Positions 34,762 through 44,545 are shown, counted from the stretch's first letter. The stretch: 64,000 nucleotides of DNA from Streptomyces zhaozhouensis (GCF_900230195.1 NZ_OCNE01000008.1:124001-188000), one strand, 5' to 3'. Numbers and translations: made by a program. Notes: generated by a model not told the origin, from the sequence alone.

Positions 34762-35607
34762 ATGTCCCACGACGCGTCGCACCCGCCCACCCGCCCCTCC
34801 CTGGGCGCCGTGCAGGAGACCCTGCTGATCCCCCTCTACGGACGGGCCGTCGAGCATCGCCGCCCCGACGCGGCGCTCACCGACCCGCGCGCCGCGGAGC
34901 TGGTCGACGCGCTGGACTACGACTTCGCCCGCTTCGCCGAACTGCCCAGCCTCACCGGCTCGGTGCTGCGCACCCTGCTCTTCGACCACTGGACCCGCGA
35001 CTTCCTCGGCGACCACCCCGCCGGCACGGTGGTGGAGATCGGCGCGGGGCTGAACACCCGCTTCGAGCGGACCGACAACGGCCGCGCGCGCTGGTTCGAG
35101 CTCGACCTGCCCGATGTCGCCGCCCTGCGCGGCGCGTTCTTCGCCGAGACCCCGCGCCGCACGACGCTCGCCACCTCCGTCACCGAGCCCGACTGGCTGG
35201 AAGAGGTGGGCCGGGAGCCCGGCGGGGCCCGCCTGTTCGCCGCCGAGGCCGTGCTGCCCTTCCTGCCCGAGGCGGAGGTGCGCGCGCTCGTCGGACGGAT
35301 CGCCCGCCGGCTGCCCGGCACCCTGCTGGCCCTGGACACCCACACGCCCCGGCTGGTCGCCGACCAGGACGCGCACGACGCCCTCAGCAGGACCGACGCG
35401 CGGCTGCGCTGGGGCTGCGCCGACATCGAGGTCGTCGCCGACTGGGCGCCCGGCAGCCGGGTGCTCGCCTCCCACACCCTGACCTCACTGCCGCGCGCGG
35501 TCCACGACGCCCTGCCCCCGCGTCACCGCGCGCTGCTCGACGATCTCGCCCGTCGCCGCCTCCCCCAGGTCGAGGAGTACCGGATGCACCTGCTCCGACT
35601 GCCCTGA
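34762..35607 (+). CDS. LCM/PPM1-family SAM-dependent methyltransferase
   Basis: A 281-residue protein of the leucine-carboxyl-methyltransferase-like family common in actinobacteria. [20 protein letters not shown] opens the fold, [16 protein letters not shown] is motif I (about 84-99), WFELDLPDV is motif II, and [15 protein letters not shown] is motif IV. ATG 34762 sits six bases after a -10 box, so the mRNA is probably leaderless. Its promoter is covered by the Zur-like box, so it should be induced by zinc starvation. It could methylate a metallophore, a ribosomal-protein carboxyl group or another small molecule. Confidence 0.85.
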   Translation: MSHDASHPPTRPSLGAVQETLLIPLYGRAVEHRRPDAALTDPRAAELVDALDYDFARFAELPSLTGSVLRTLLFDHWTRDFLGDHPAGTVVEIGAGLNTRFERTDNGRARWFELDLPDVAALRGAFFAETPRRTTLATSVTEPDWLEEVGREPGGARLFAAEAVLPFLPEAEVRALVGRIARRLPGTLLALDTHTPRLVADQDAHDALSRTDARLRWGCADIEVVADWAPGSRVLASHTLTSLPRAVHDALPPRHRALLDDLARRRLPQVEEYRMHLLRLP

Positions 35608-35630
35608 GGGACGCGCGCGGCGAGCGCGGG

Positions 35631-37721
35631 TCAGCGCGTGCCCTCCTCGCGCCGGGCCAGGTCCCCCGGCCACCAGACGCGCGGCCCGATGTCCCGCACC
35701 AGCGCCGGCACCAGCAGCGAACGCACCACCAGCGTGTCCAGCAGCACCCCGAACGCCACGATGAACGCGATCTGCGCCAGGAACGCCAGCGGGATCACGC
35801 TCAGTGCGGCGAACGTGGCGGCCAGCACCAGCCCGGCCGAGGTGATCACCCCGCCGGTCGAGGTCAGCCCGCGCCGCACGCCCTCCCGGGTGCCGTGCGC
35901 GCGTGTCTCCTCGCGGACCCGCGACATCAGGAAGATGTTGTAGTCCACGCCGAGGGCCACCAGGAAGACGAAGCCGTACAGCGGCACGGACGAGTCGGCG
36001 CCCCCGAAGCCGAGGAGGCCCTGGAAGACCAGGGCCGAGATCCCCAGCGTGGCGAGGAAGTTGAGCCCGACGGTCGCCACCAGCAGCAGCGGGGTCACCA
36101 GCGACCGCAGCAGGCCGACCAGGATCAGCAGGATGATCGCCAGCACCACGGGGACGATCACCGTCCGGTCCTCGCCCGCCGTCCGCTGGGTGTCGTACTG
36201 CTGCGCGGTGTACCCGCCCACCAGGGCGTCGGCGTCCGCGACGCCGTGCACCGCCGTCCGCAGCCGCACCACCGTCTCCCGCGCGGCGTCGCTGTCCGCC
36301 GCGTCCTCCAGGGTCGCGTCGACCCGCACCCGGCCGTCCACCACCAGCGGGGGCCCGCCGCCCGGCTGCCCGGAGGCGCTCACGGGCGCCGCCGAGGCCA
36401 CCCCCTCGGTGCGCTCCGCCACGGCGACCACCTGCTCCAGGGCGTCGGCGTCGGCGAGCACCACCGTCGGATTGCCCGCGCCGCCGGGGAAGTGCGCGCC
36501 CAGCGTCTCCTGCGCGCTCACCGAGGGCGCGCCGCCCACGAAGATCTCGTCCAGCGGCACGCCCTTGGCGTTCAGCGTGGGCGCGAACGCCGCGCCCCCC
36601 AGCAGCGCCACCAGCGTGACCACCCACACCCGGCGCGGCGCGCGGTCCACCAGCGCGGCCACCCGCCGCCACACCGGATGCCCCTCCTCGGTGCCGGCCC
36701 TCGGCCTGGCCGGCCAGTAGGCGGCCCGCCCCAGCAGCAGCAGCGCGGCCGGCAGGAAGGTCAGCGCGCTCAGCACCGCGCACCCGATACCGATCGCCCC
36801 GACCGGGCCCAGCGCGCGATTGTTGGTCAGGTCGCTGAGCAGCAGCGCCAACAGGCCGAGCGCGACCGTCGCGCCGCTGGCGACGATCGTTCCCGCCGAC
36901 CGCCGCAGCGCCGTGCGCATCGCCGCCAGCCGGTCCCCGCCCGCGCCGAGCTCCTCGCGGAAGCGCGCGGTCAACAGCAGCGCGTAGTCCGTGGCCGCCC
37001 CGATGACCAGGATGAACAGGATGCCCTGCACCTGCCCGTCGACCCGCACTACGTCCCGGTCGGCCAGCGCGTAGACCACCGCGCAGGCGAGGGCCAGGGC
37101 GAGGACGGCGCCCACGATGATCACCAGGGGCAGCAGCACCGAGCGGTAGACCAGCAGCAGGATCAGCAGCACCGTCACCAGCGCGACACCCAGCAGCAGT
37201 CCGTCGATGCCCGCGAACGCGTCGGAGAGGTCCGCCTGGGTGGCGGCGGGGCCGGCCACCTGGACCGAGGTGCCCGGCACCCGCTCCGCCGCCGCGACGA
37301 CCCGCTCCAGGGCCCCGGCGAGCTCCTCGTCCAGGTCCGGGTCGAGCGGTACCACACCCGACAGCGCCAGCCCGTCGTCGGACGGCAGCGCCGGGGACGG
37401 CTCACCCGCCAGCGCGGCCTCCCCGGCCAGCGACCGCAGTGCCGCGTCCGCCTCCTCCGGCGCCGACCCCGGCAGCGCGGCCCCGTCCTCCTCGGCCGTC
37501 CACACCACGATCGCCGGCAGCGACTCCTCCTGCCGGAACGCCCGCTGGCCCTCCAGCACCCGGGTGGACTCGGCGCCGCCCGGCAGGAAGGCGGCCTGGT
37601 CGTTGGTGGCCACCTCGCCGAGCCTGCCGGCGAACGGCCCCAACCCCCCGCCCGCGCCGAGCCAGACCACGAGGACGACCAGGGCGAGCAGCCAGCCGGC
37701 CCTTCCCCTGCTACCGAACAT
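35631..37721 (-). CDS. MMPL-family RND-type transporter
   Basis: A 696-residue transporter with the MMPL layout: TM1 GWLLALVVLVVWLG, a ~120-residue external loop, TM2-6 with the proton-relay segment around ILFILVIGAATDYALLLTARFRE, a long cytoplasmic stretch, a second external loop, and TM8-12 with LVALGVDYNIFLMSRVREE. It exports lipids or hydrophobic drugs. ATG 37721 has GGGAGCGG upstream. It follows the MarR gene on the same strand; the 128-bp spacer has a candidate operator. Confidence 0.92.
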   Translation of the reverse strand: MFGSRGRAGWLLALVVLVVWLGAGGGLGPFAGRLGEVATNDQAAFLPGGAESTRVLEGQRAFRQEESLPAIVVWTAEEDGAALPGSAPEEADAALRSLAGEAALAGEPSPALPSDDGLALSGVVPLDPDLDEELAGALERVVAAAERVPGTSVQVAGPAATQADLSDAFAGIDGLLLGVALVTVLLILLLVYRSVLLPLVIIVGAVLALALACAVVYALADRDVVRVDGQVQGILFILVIGAATDYALLLTARFREELGAGGDRLAAMRTALRRSAGTIVASGATVALGLLALLLSDLTNNRALGPVGAIGIGCAVLSALTFLPAALLLLGRAAYWPARPRAGTEEGHPVWRRVAALVDRAPRRVWVVTLVALLGGAAFAPTLNAKGVPLDEIFVGGAPSVSAQETLGAHFPGGAGNPTVVLADADALEQVVAVAERTEGVASAAPVSASGQPGGGPPLVVDGRVRVDATLEDAADSDAARETVVRLRTAVHGVADADALVGGYTAQQYDTQRTAGEDRTVIVPVVLAIILLILVGLLRSLVTPLLLVATVGLNFLATLGISALVFQGLLGFGGADSSVPLYGFVFLVALGVDYNIFLMSRVREETRAHGTREGVRRGLTSTGGVITSAGLVLAATFAALSVIPLAFLAQIAFIVAFGVLLDTLVVRSLLVPALVRDIGPRVWWPGDLARREEGTR

Positions 37722-37771
37722 GGGCCGCTCCCGTTCAGACGCCCGTACGCCGCGGGGCGTGGGCTGTGGCG

Positions 37772-37815
37772 AGTTATCTCGACGAAAAACAATCTCAAGC
37801 ATCAAGATATAACGA
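37772..37815 (-). promoter_or_regulatory. AT-rich candidate MarR operator/promoter
   Basis: This 44-bp AT-rich island lies between the marR-type and MMPL genes. ATCTCAAGCATCAAGAT (37792-37808) has ATCT…AGAT ends and two TCAAG copies. On the minus strand TTGAGA followed 16 bp later by TAACTC can act as -35/-10. The half-site logic is imperfect, so this is a candidate only. Confidence 0.4.
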
Positions 37816-37849
37816 CGGAGTGCGGCCGCGGGACGCGCCCCCCTCCGCC

Positions 37850-38314
37850 TCAGCGTCGGGGCGCCGGCACCTCGTTCAGCTCCTGGCCCAGCTCCGTCAG
37901 AAAGCGCAGCACCACGGACAGCTCCGCCTCGTCGAACCGCCCGCGCACGCTCTCGGTCGCCGCCGCCAGCGGACGGAAGTACTCCCGCGCCGCCGGCCTG
38001 GCGTCCGCCACATAGTGCACGTGGACCACCCGCCGATCGTCGCTGGCGCGCGAACGCCGCACCTGACCGGACCGCTCCAGCCGGTCGAGACAGGCCGTGA
38101 CGGCCCCCGAGGTCAGCCCCAGCCGGGTCCCCAGCCGTCCGGGCGTCAGCGGCTCCTCGCTGTCCAGGATCACCGCCAGCGCCTGCACGTCCGTCGGGTG
38201 CAGCCCCCGCGCCAGGGCGAAGCCGTGCACCAGCCGGTTGATCTCTCCGTTGACACGCCTCAACTGTCGTGCGAACGCCTGGAGGTCGGTCGCCACATCC
38301 TCGGTACCGGGCAT
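37850..38314 (-). CDS. MarR-family transcriptional regulator
   Basis: A 154-residue winged-helix regulator: LHPTDVQALAVILDSEEPLTPGRLGTRLGLTSGAVTACLDRLE (helices 2-4) and the wing RRSRASDDRRVVHVHY. It most likely represses the MMPL exporter encoded just downstream on the same strand, with a hydrophobic ligand as inducer. ATG 38314 starts MPGTEDVATD; no other start is needed. Confidence 0.88.
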   Translation of the reverse strand: MPGTEDVATDLQAFARQLRRVNGEINRLVHGFALARGLHPTDVQALAVILDSEEPLTPGRLGTRLGLTSGAVTACLDRLERSGQVRRSRASDDRRVVHVHYVADARPAAREYFRPLAAATESVRGRFDEAELSVVLRFLTELGQELNEVPAPRR

Positions 38315-38550
38315 CCCGTCAGCCTATAGAAACGGCACACCACCGGTGGCGCGCCGTCCGGCAAACGGCCGTCGGCGACCCCGCCCGCTGGCGCGCCGGA
38401 GGGCGGGCGGGGGCCGGCTCGGTGAGGATGGCCCGCGGGCCGGGTGCCCCACCCCGCCCGTGCCCGCCGTCGGCCACCGGTCAGGAGCCCGCCCATGCCG
38501 CCGTCCCCCGCGCCCCGCGCGACCCCCGCGCCTCCACGCGCGGAGGCGCC

Positions 38551-40059
38551 GTGAGCACCCCGCACTGGCTCTTCGGCGACCAGTTGGGGCCGCACTTCCT
38601 GCGCCCCGGCCCCGAAGGCCCGGCCGGCGACGCGCCGGTGGTGATGATCGAGGCGCGCTCCGTCCTGCGCCGCCGCCGCTTCCACCGGGCCAAGGCCCAT
38701 CTCGTGCTCTCCGCGATGCGCCACCGCGCCGCGGAGCTCGGCGACCGCGTCACCTACGTCCGCGCCGACACCTACCGGCAGGGGCTGCGCGAGGCGGTCG
38801 GGGACGGGCAGGTGACCGTCTGCCACCCCACCTCGCGCGCCGCCCTCGGCCTGGTCTCCTCCCTCGACCAGGTCACCGTGCTCCCCCCGCGCGGCTATCT
38901 GGTGTCCTTCGACGACTTCCACGCCTGGGCGGAGGGGAAGGGGGACGCCGCGCTGCGCCAGGAGGACTTCTACCGCTGGGTGCGCCGCGAGCACGACCTG
39001 CTGATGGACGGCGACCAGCCGGCCGGCGACCACTGGAACCTCGACCACGACAACCGCGAACCCCCGCCGGGCGACGCCGAGACGCTGGGGCTCCCCGGCC
39101 CCTACCGCCCCCGCGAGGACGCCGTCGACGACGAGGTCAGGGAGGACCTCGACCGCTGGGAACGCGACGGCGTGGTCTCCTTCGTCGGCGTGGACGGCCC
39201 CCGCCGCTTCCCCGCCACCCGCCGGGAGGCCCTGTCGGCGCTGCGCCGCTTCGTGAGCCGCCGGCTGGCGGAGTTCGGGCCGCGTGAGGACGCCATGCTG
39301 GCGCGGGACCCGGTGATGAGCCACAGCCTGCTGTCCTCCTCGCTCAACCTCGGGCTGCTCGACCCGGCCGAGTGCGTCTCCCGCGCGGAGGACGCCTGGC
39401 GTTCCGGTGACGCGCCGCTCAACAGCGTGGAGGGATACGTCCGTCAGGTCGCCGGCTGGCGGGAGTACGTCTGGCAGCTCTACTGGCACTTCGGCGAGGA
39501 GTACCGCCGGCGCAACGCCCTGGACCACCACGACCCGCTGCCGGAGTGGTTCCTGGAACTCGACGCCGACGCCGTCACCGCGCGCTGCCTGCGCACCGTG
39601 CTGACCCAGGTCAGGGACACCGGGTGGACCCACCACATCCCCCGGCTGATGATCCTCGGCAGCCACGCCCTCCAGCGGGGCTGGGACCCGGCGGCCGTCA
39701 CCGACTGGTTCCACCGCTGCTTCGTCGACGGCTACGACTGGGTGATGCTGCCGAACGTCGTGGGGATGTCCCAGTACGCCGACGGGGGGCTGATGACCAC
39801 CAAGCCCTACACCTCGGGCGGCGCCTACGTGCACCGCATGAGCGACCTGTGCGGGCCCTGCGCGTACCGGCCGGGCGACCGGGTGGGGGAGCGGGCCTGC
39901 CCCTACACCGCGGGGTACTGGGCGTTCCTCGCCCGCCACCGCGAACGGCTGGCGGGCAACGGGCGGATGGCCAGGACGCTCAAGGGCCTGGACCGCCTGA
40001 AGGACCTGGACGCGCTCCTCGAACAGGAGGGGAACCACTCCCGCACCGCGCCCCCGTGA
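38551..40059 (+). CDS. FeS-type bacterial cryptochrome/(6-4) photolyase (PhrB-like)
   Basis: A 502-residue flavoprotein of the FeS-BCP family (deoxyribodipyrimidine photolyase-related), not the classical CPD photolyase. It starts STPHWLFGDQLGPHF. The C-terminal region has GGAYVHRMSDLCGPC. Cysteines 346, 434, 437 and 450 match, with a constant offset of four, the cluster ligands 350, 438, 441 and 454 that I recall for Agrobacterium PhrB, so a [4Fe-4S] cluster is expected. It repairs (6-4) photoproducts with light and FAD. GTG 38551 has GGAGG upstream. It is divergent from MarR. Confidence 0.93.
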   Translation: MSTPHWLFGDQLGPHFLRPGPEGPAGDAPVVMIEARSVLRRRRFHRAKAHLVLSAMRHRAAELGDRVTYVRADTYRQGLREAVGDGQVTVCHPTSRAALGLVSSLDQVTVLPPRGYLVSFDDFHAWAEGKGDAALRQEDFYRWVRREHDLLMDGDQPAGDHWNLDHDNREPPPGDAETLGLPGPYRPREDAVDDEVREDLDRWERDGVVSFVGVDGPRRFPATRREALSALRRFVSRRLAEFGPREDAMLARDPVMSHSLLSSSLNLGLLDPAECVSRAEDAWRSGDAPLNSVEGYVRQVAGWREYVWQLYWHFGEEYRRRNALDHHDPLPEWFLELDADAVTARCLRTVLTQVRDTGWTHHIPRLMILGSHALQRGWDPAAVTDWFHRCFVDGYDWVMLPNVVGMSQYADGGLMTTKPYTSGGAYVHRMSDLCGPCAYRPGDRVGERACPYTAGYWAFLARHRERLAGNGRMARTLKGLDRLKDLDALLEQEGNHSRTAPP

Positions 40060-40078
40060 GCGGCGCGGCGCGGGAGGG

Positions 40079-40966
40079 TCAGCGCGCCGGGCTCTGCTGG
40101 CCGGAGCGCTGCGGGTCCAGGCCGGCCGCCGTCATGTAGGTGGACAGGACCAGCTTGCCGATCGCCGGGTAGGCGCCCAGCGGCTCGGCGGCCGGGCAAC
40201 CGGCCTCCTTGGACGCCGACTCCAGCAGCCCCTCGGGGATCTCCGGGCCGATCAGGCAGGGCGCCAGCGCCAACTGCCGGGAGCCGGCCTCCAGCAGACG
40301 CTCGGCCGTGGCGGCCACCGCGCCGTCCTCGTCGAGCGCCGCCGCCAGCACCGGCACCGCCAGCCGCGCCGAGAGCAACATGCCGGTGATGCCCGCCGTC
40401 TGCACGGCCTCCTCGCCGCCGACCGTGGTCAGCACGATGCCGTCGGCGGCGGTCGCCACCGTGAACAGCCGGGCGCGGTCGGCGCGCGCGAGACCCGCCT
40501 CCGAGAGCCGCACGTGCACCGCCTCGGCGAGCAGCGGGTGCGGGCCGAGCACGTCGGTCAGCTCGGCGCCCGAGCCGCTGCTGAGCACCGTCTGCCGGAT
40601 GCCCCGCAGCTGGGCGCTGTCCGGGCCGGCCAGCAGCGGCACCACGATGGCGCTGGGCGCGCCCGACTCCTCGGACGCCGCCGCGTCCGCGCCCGCGAGC
40701 ACCGTCTCCAGCGCGGGCAGCTCCTCCTCCGCCTTCTCGGCGAAGCCGATCCGCGCGTCGAGCCCGGGAAGCTCGGAGCGCGCGATACTCAGCACCTCCT
40801 CGGCCACCGAGAGGCTCGCCGCCGAGGGCACGCCGGGGACGGCGAGCACCAGCGGGGGAGCGCCCTCAGGCGCGGAAACGGGCTCCGGCCTGCGGTGTCG
40901 GCCGGACTGGCGGGGGCGCGGCATACGTACGGGAAGGCCGGAGGCCGGTCCAGTGGAGGAGCTCAT
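40079..40966 (-). CDS. CbiX/sirohydrochlorin-chelatase-like protein
   Basis: A 295-residue protein with two CbiX-type repeats. It has LVLAVPGVPSAASLSVAEEV (about 40-60), APSAIVVPLLAGPDSA, LGPHPLLAEAVHVRL and a second half with SRQLALAPCLIGPEI. The usual HG(S/T)R metal-site start is replaced by VPGVPS, so chelatase activity is uncertain. Family members insert Fe, Co or Ni into tetrapyrroles. Upstream, GATATATC at 41035-41042 is a short palindrome in the promoter area. The gene is not clustered with sulfite reduction or cobalamin genes here. Confidence 0.72.
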   Translation of the reverse strand: MSSSTGPASGLPVRMPRPRQSGRHRRPEPVSAPEGAPPLVLAVPGVPSAASLSVAEEVLSIARSELPGLDARIGFAEKAEEELPALETVLAGADAAASEESGAPSAIVVPLLAGPDSAQLRGIRQTVLSSGSGAELTDVLGPHPLLAEAVHVRLSEAGLARADRARLFTVATAADGIVLTTVGGEEAVQTAGITGMLLSARLAVPVLAAALDEDGAVAATAERLLEAGSRQLALAPCLIGPEIPEGLLESASKEAGCPAAEPLGAYPAIGKLVLSTYMTAAGLDPQRSGQQSPAR

Positions 40967-41077
40967 GTCGCCGCATGTTAATGCCTTGATGTGGTTGGCT
41001 GTTCGCCCGGGGGCTCGCCAAGCGCTTGTGTCCCGATATATCCCGCACGTCAGTGTGACGCGCCTCGCACCCCGCCT

Positions 41078-42070
41078 TTACCCCCGGTCTCCGACCAGGT
41101 GCAACAGCGCCGGATCGGCCGGCAGCCGGCACGCCCCGAACGCCAGCCGCCCCGCGATCAGCAACGCCCCCTCCAGCGGCCCGCCCGCGGCCTCGACCAC
41201 CTCGGCCCCGGGCAGCCGGCGCGCCAACTCCCCGGCCAGCGGCTCGGTCAGCGGCGCGCCCATCCGGAACAGCCCGCCCGTCAGCGCCACCCGGCCGGCC
41301 CCGCCTGGCGGGCAGACGGCGGCCACCGTCCCGGCGATCTGCGCCGCCGCCTCGGCGAGGATGCCCACCGCCACCGGGTCCGCCTCCGGGCCGCTCGCGC
41401 AGCGCGCCACCTCCGGCGCGAACGAGGCCAGCACCGCGGGGCGGTCGGAGCGCGGATAGAGCTGCCCCGGCAGCCCGGCGACCGGCCCGAAGGCGGCCTC
41501 CGCCCGCGCCAGCAGCGCCGTCGAGCCGCCCGACCTGCCGTCGTGCGCCCGCAGCGCCGCCTCCAGGCCCCGCTGCCCGATCCAGGCGCCGCCGCCGCAG
41601 TCGCCCAGCAGATGGCCCCAGCCGTCCGCCCGTCGCCAGGACCGCAGCTCGGTGCCGAGCGCGATCATCCCCGTGCCGGCGGCGGCCACCGCGCCCGGGG
41701 TCTCGCCCAGCGCCCCCGCGTACCCGGTGACCGCGTCCGCGGCCAGCGCCAGCCGCCGCGCGCCGAGCCCGGCCGCCAGCGCCTGCGGCAGCTCGGCGCG
41801 CAGCCGGCCGCCGAGCGTGGCCATCCCGGCGGCGCCGACGCACACCGCGTCGATCCGCGCCGTCGGCGCCGACTCGTCGAGCAACGCCCGAGCGGCGGGC
41901 AGCAGTTGGGCCAGCAGATGGCCGGCGTCGATCCCTCCGGGCCCGGTGCGCACCGGCTCGTCCGTCCGCCGCTGCCCGGCCGGCGGCTCCACGCCGTCGA
42001 CGCCCGCCCGCGCCAGCGCGATCCGCAGCCCCGAGCCGCCGGAGTCGACGCCCAGCACCCACGCCGTCAC
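41078..42070 (-). CDS. BadF/BcrA-type ATPase, N-acetylglucosamine-kinase-like
   Basis: A 330-residue actin-fold kinase: phosphate-1 loop [48 protein letters not shown] and the [22 protein letters not shown] segment seen in eukaryote-type GlcNAc kinases. It likely phosphorylates GlcNAc or a related amino sugar. GTG 42070 overlaps the ung stop as GTGA, so it is coupled to the uracil glycosylase gene. Confidence 0.85.
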   Translation of the reverse strand: MTAWVLGVDSGGSGLRIALARAGVDGVEPPAGQRRTDEPVRTGPGGIDAGHLLAQLLPAARALLDESAPTARIDAVCVGAAGMATLGGRLRAELPQALAAGLGARRLALAADAVTGYAGALGETPGAVAAAGTGMIALGTELRSWRRADGWGHLLGDCGGGAWIGQRGLEAALRAHDGRSGGSTALLARAEAAFGPVAGLPGQLYPRSDRPAVLASFAPEVARCASGPEADPVAVGILAEAAAQIAGTVAAVCPPGGAGRVALTGGLFRMGAPLTEPLAGELARRLPGAEVVEAAGGPLEGALLIAGRLAFGACRLPADPALLHLVGDRG

Positions 42071-42744
42071 GGCAGCCGCCAGTCCACGGGCGCGGCGCCC
42101 TGCTCGGCGAGGAGCGCGTTGGCCCGGCTGAACGGGCGGGAGCCGAAGAAGCCGCGGTCCGCCGACATCGGCGAGGGGTGGGCGGACTCCACCGCCGGTA
42201 CCGGCCCCAGCATCGGGCGCAGCCCCCGCGCGTCCCGTCCCCACAGGATCGCCACCAGCGGGCGCTCGCGCGCCACCAGCGCGCGGATCGCCTGCTCGGT
42301 GACCTCCTCCCAGCCCTTGCCCCGGTGCGCGGCCGGCCGGCGGGGCGCGGTGGTCAGCGCGCGGTTGAGCAGCAGCACGCCCTGCTCGGTCCAGGGCGTC
42401 AGGTCGCCGTTGGACGGCCGGGGCAGGCCGAGGTCGCTGCCCAGCTCGCGGTAGATGTTCTCCAGGCTGCCGGGGAGCGGGCGCACCTCGGGCGCCACGG
42501 AGAACGACAGGCCGACGGCGTGCCCCGGCGTGGGATAGGGGTCCTGACCGACGATCAGCACCCGCACCTCGTCGAACGGCTGCTGGAACGCGCGCAGGAC
42601 GTGTCCGCCCGCGGGCAGATAGGTGCGGCCGGCCGCGATCTCCGCTCTGAGGAAGTCCCCCATGGCCGCGATCCGCTCGGCCGCGGGCTCCAGCGCCTTC
42701 GCCCAGCCCGCCTCGACAATCTCATGCAATGCTCGTGCTGCCAC
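42067..42744 (-). CDS. ung: Uracil-DNA glycosylase, family 1
   Basis: A 225-residue Ung that removes uracil from DNA in base-excision repair. The catalytic water-activating Asp68 is in [15 protein letters not shown] is the uracil pocket strand, and the minor-groove loop HPSPMSA is near 190. GTG 42744 gives [10 protein letters not shown]. It is followed with a 4-bp overlap by the kinase gene. Confidence 0.97.
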   Translation of the reverse strand: MAARALHEIVEAGWAKALEPAAERIAAMGDFLRAEIAAGRTYLPAGGHVLRAFQQPFDEVRVLIVGQDPYPTPGHAVGLSFSVAPEVRPLPGSLENIYRELGSDLGLPRPSNGDLTPWTEQGVLLLNRALTTAPRRPAAHRGKGWEEVTEQAIRALVARERPLVAILWGRDARGLRPMLGPVPAVESAHPSPMSADRGFFGSRPFSRANALLAEQGAAPVDWRLP

Positions 42745-42864
42745 GGTCGGTCACCCTACTGGCAAGCACCGACAGCCCGTTGACCGGTCGCGGCCCCCGG
42801 GCGTTCCCCGGCGCGCGGGGGAGTCCACGCGCCGGGGCAACGGTATTCCGTGCGCCGTGGCCGC

Positions 42865-43947
42865 TCAGTGGGCCCGCAGGTACTGCGGGGGTAGCGGCAG
42901 CCCGGTCGCGCCCAGCTCCCGCGCGGCGCGCCGCGGCCAGTAGGGCTCGCGCAGCAGCGCCCGGCCCAGCAGGACGGCGTCCGCCTCGCCGGCCTCCAGG
43001 ATCTTGGCCGCCTGCTCCGGCTCGGTGATCAATCCGACGGCCGCCACCGGGAGTTCGGTCTCCGCCTTGACGCGGGCCGCGAACGGCACCTGGTAGCCGG
43101 GACCGGTCGGGATGCGCACCCCCGGGGCGTTGCCGCCGGAGGAGACGTCCAGCAGGTCGACGCCGCGCGCCAGCAACTCGCCGGCCAGCCGCACGGTGTC
43201 GTCCGGGGTCCATCCGTGCTCCGGCAGCCAGTCGGTGGCCGAGATCCGGAAGAACAACGGGAGGTCCTCGGGCCACACCGCCCGCACGGCCTCGACGACC
43301 TCCAGCGCCAGCCGGGCCCGCCCGGCGAAGTCGCCGCCGTAGCCGTCGGTGCGGTGGTTGCTGTGCGGGGAGAGGAACTCCCCGAGCAGATAGCCGTGCG
43401 CGCCGTGCACCTCGACCACCTGGAAGCCGGCGGCCAGCGCGCGGCGGGCGGACGCCGCGAACCGCTCGACGACCTCGCCGATCTCCTCGACGCTCAACTC
43501 GTGCGGGGCGGGGTGGCCCGCGTCGAACGGCAGCGGACTCGGGCCCAGCGTCGTCCACGCCCCCTCGTCCTCGGCCAGCGGCCCGCCGCCCTCCCACGGG
43601 ACGTGCGTCGACGCCTTGCGCCCGGCGTGCGCGAGCTGCACGCCGGCGACCGCGCCGTGGGCGCGCAGCCGCCCGGTCAGCCGGGTCAGCGCCTCCTGCT
43701 GCCGGTCGTTCCACAGCCCCAGGTCCCGGGGGCTGATCCGCCCCTCGGGGGAGACCGCGGTGGCCTCCAGCAGCACCAGCCCCGCGCCGCCGACCGCGCG
43801 GCTGACGTAGTGGGTGACGTGCCAGTCGTTGACCGCCCCGACGTCCGGTCCCGAGGCGTCCGCCGAGTACTGACACATGGGGGCCATCCAGACCCGGTTG
43901 GGCACCGTCAGCGAACGCGACGACCAGGGCTCGAAGAGCGAACTCAC
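42865..43947 (-). CDS. NADH:flavin oxidoreductase, YqjM-type old yellow enzyme
   Basis: A 360-residue FMN ene-reductase that reduces activated C=C bonds. MAPMCQYSA carries the redox-tuning Cys of YqjM-type enzymes. LAHAGRKAS, VEVHGAHGYLLGEFLSPHSN and the C-terminal VLLGRALLREPYWP are all conserved. GTG 43947 has GGGAGGAGA upstream. It is divergent from an ArsR-type gene, with a perfect palindrome between them. Confidence 0.94.
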   Translation of the reverse strand: MSSLFEPWSSRSLTVPNRVWMAPMCQYSADASGPDVGAVNDWHVTHYVSRAVGGAGLVLLEATAVSPEGRISPRDLGLWNDRQQEALTRLTGRLRAHGAVAGVQLAHAGRKASTHVPWEGGGPLAEDEGAWTTLGPSPLPFDAGHPAPHELSVEEIGEVVERFAASARRALAAGFQVVEVHGAHGYLLGEFLSPHSNHRTDGYGGDFAGRARLALEVVEAVRAVWPEDLPLFFRISATDWLPEHGWTPDDTVRLAGELLARGVDLLDVSSGGNAPGVRIPTGPGYQVPFAARVKAETELPVAAVGLITEPEQAAKILEAGEADAVLLGRALLREPYWPRRAARELGATGLPLPPQYLRAH

Positions 43948-44015
43948 CAAATCTCCTCCCACGGGCCCGCCCGGCGCCCGGCCTCGGAGGGCCGTGAGGC
44001 GCGGCGGGACGTTAA

Positions 44016-44033
44016 GTACGAGAGTCATCGTAC
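44016..44033. promoter_or_regulatory. Perfect palindrome between old-yellow-enzyme and ArsR genes
   Basis: GTACGA-GAGTCA-TCGTAC is a 6-6-6 inverted repeat lying 69 bp before the flavoenzyme GTG and 75 bp before the regulator ATG. It is a likely ArsR-family operator for the flavoenzyme gene. For the regulator itself, TAGGAT at 44096-44101 lies six bases before its ATG. Confidence 0.65.
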
Positions 44034-44107
44034 AAGGAGGGTCCGGCGCCGGGCGAGGGCGCCCGGCGCGCGGCCGCCGGCGCGGACCCGTTCCGTAGGA
44101 TGGGGCC

Positions 44108-44458
44108 ATGACGTCCGGAGCCGGCACCGCAGCCCCGGGCCGCGCCCTGGCCCACCCCGACCGCGAGCAGCTCGCGCTGGAGCGGGTGCTGCACGCCCTG
44201 GCCGACCCGGTGCGGCTCTCGGTGGTCGGCGTCCTCGCGGAGACGGGGGAGGAGCTGCCCTGCTCCGCGTTCGCGCTGCCGGTCTCCAAGTCGACCTGCA
44301 CCCACCACTTCCGGGTGCTGCGCGAGGCGGGCGTCATCCGCCAGGTGTACCGGGGCACCGCCAAGCTGAACGCCCTGCGCCGCGCCGATCTCGACGCGCG
44401 TTTCCCCGGGCTCCTGGACGTCGTGCTGACCGCCCGCCGCCGGGCCGACGGGACCTGA
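44108..44458 (+). CDS. ArsR-family transcriptional regulator
   Basis: A 116-residue winged helix-turn-helix protein: LHALADPVRLSVVGVLAETG, then SKSTCTHHFRVLREAGVI as the recognition helix, then the wing RGTAKLNALR. The cysteine in the recognition helix is outside known metal-site patterns, so metal sensing is not implied. ATG 44108 is six bases from a -10 (TAGGAT), consistent with a leaderless mRNA. It probably represses the divergent flavoenzyme in response to an electrophile or similar. Confidence 0.88.
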   Translation: MTSGAGTAAPGRALAHPDREQLALERVLHALADPVRLSVVGVLAETGEELPCSAFALPVSKSTCTHHFRVLREAGVIRQVYRGTAKLNALRRADLDARFPGLLDVVLTARRRADGT

Positions 44459-44545
44459 ACCGGGCCGAGTTGGTCTGTACACGCCTTCCTCGGCGGGGAA
44501 GACTCCCGGGCGAGAGTTCCCCCACCACCGAGGAGCCCCGTCCCC

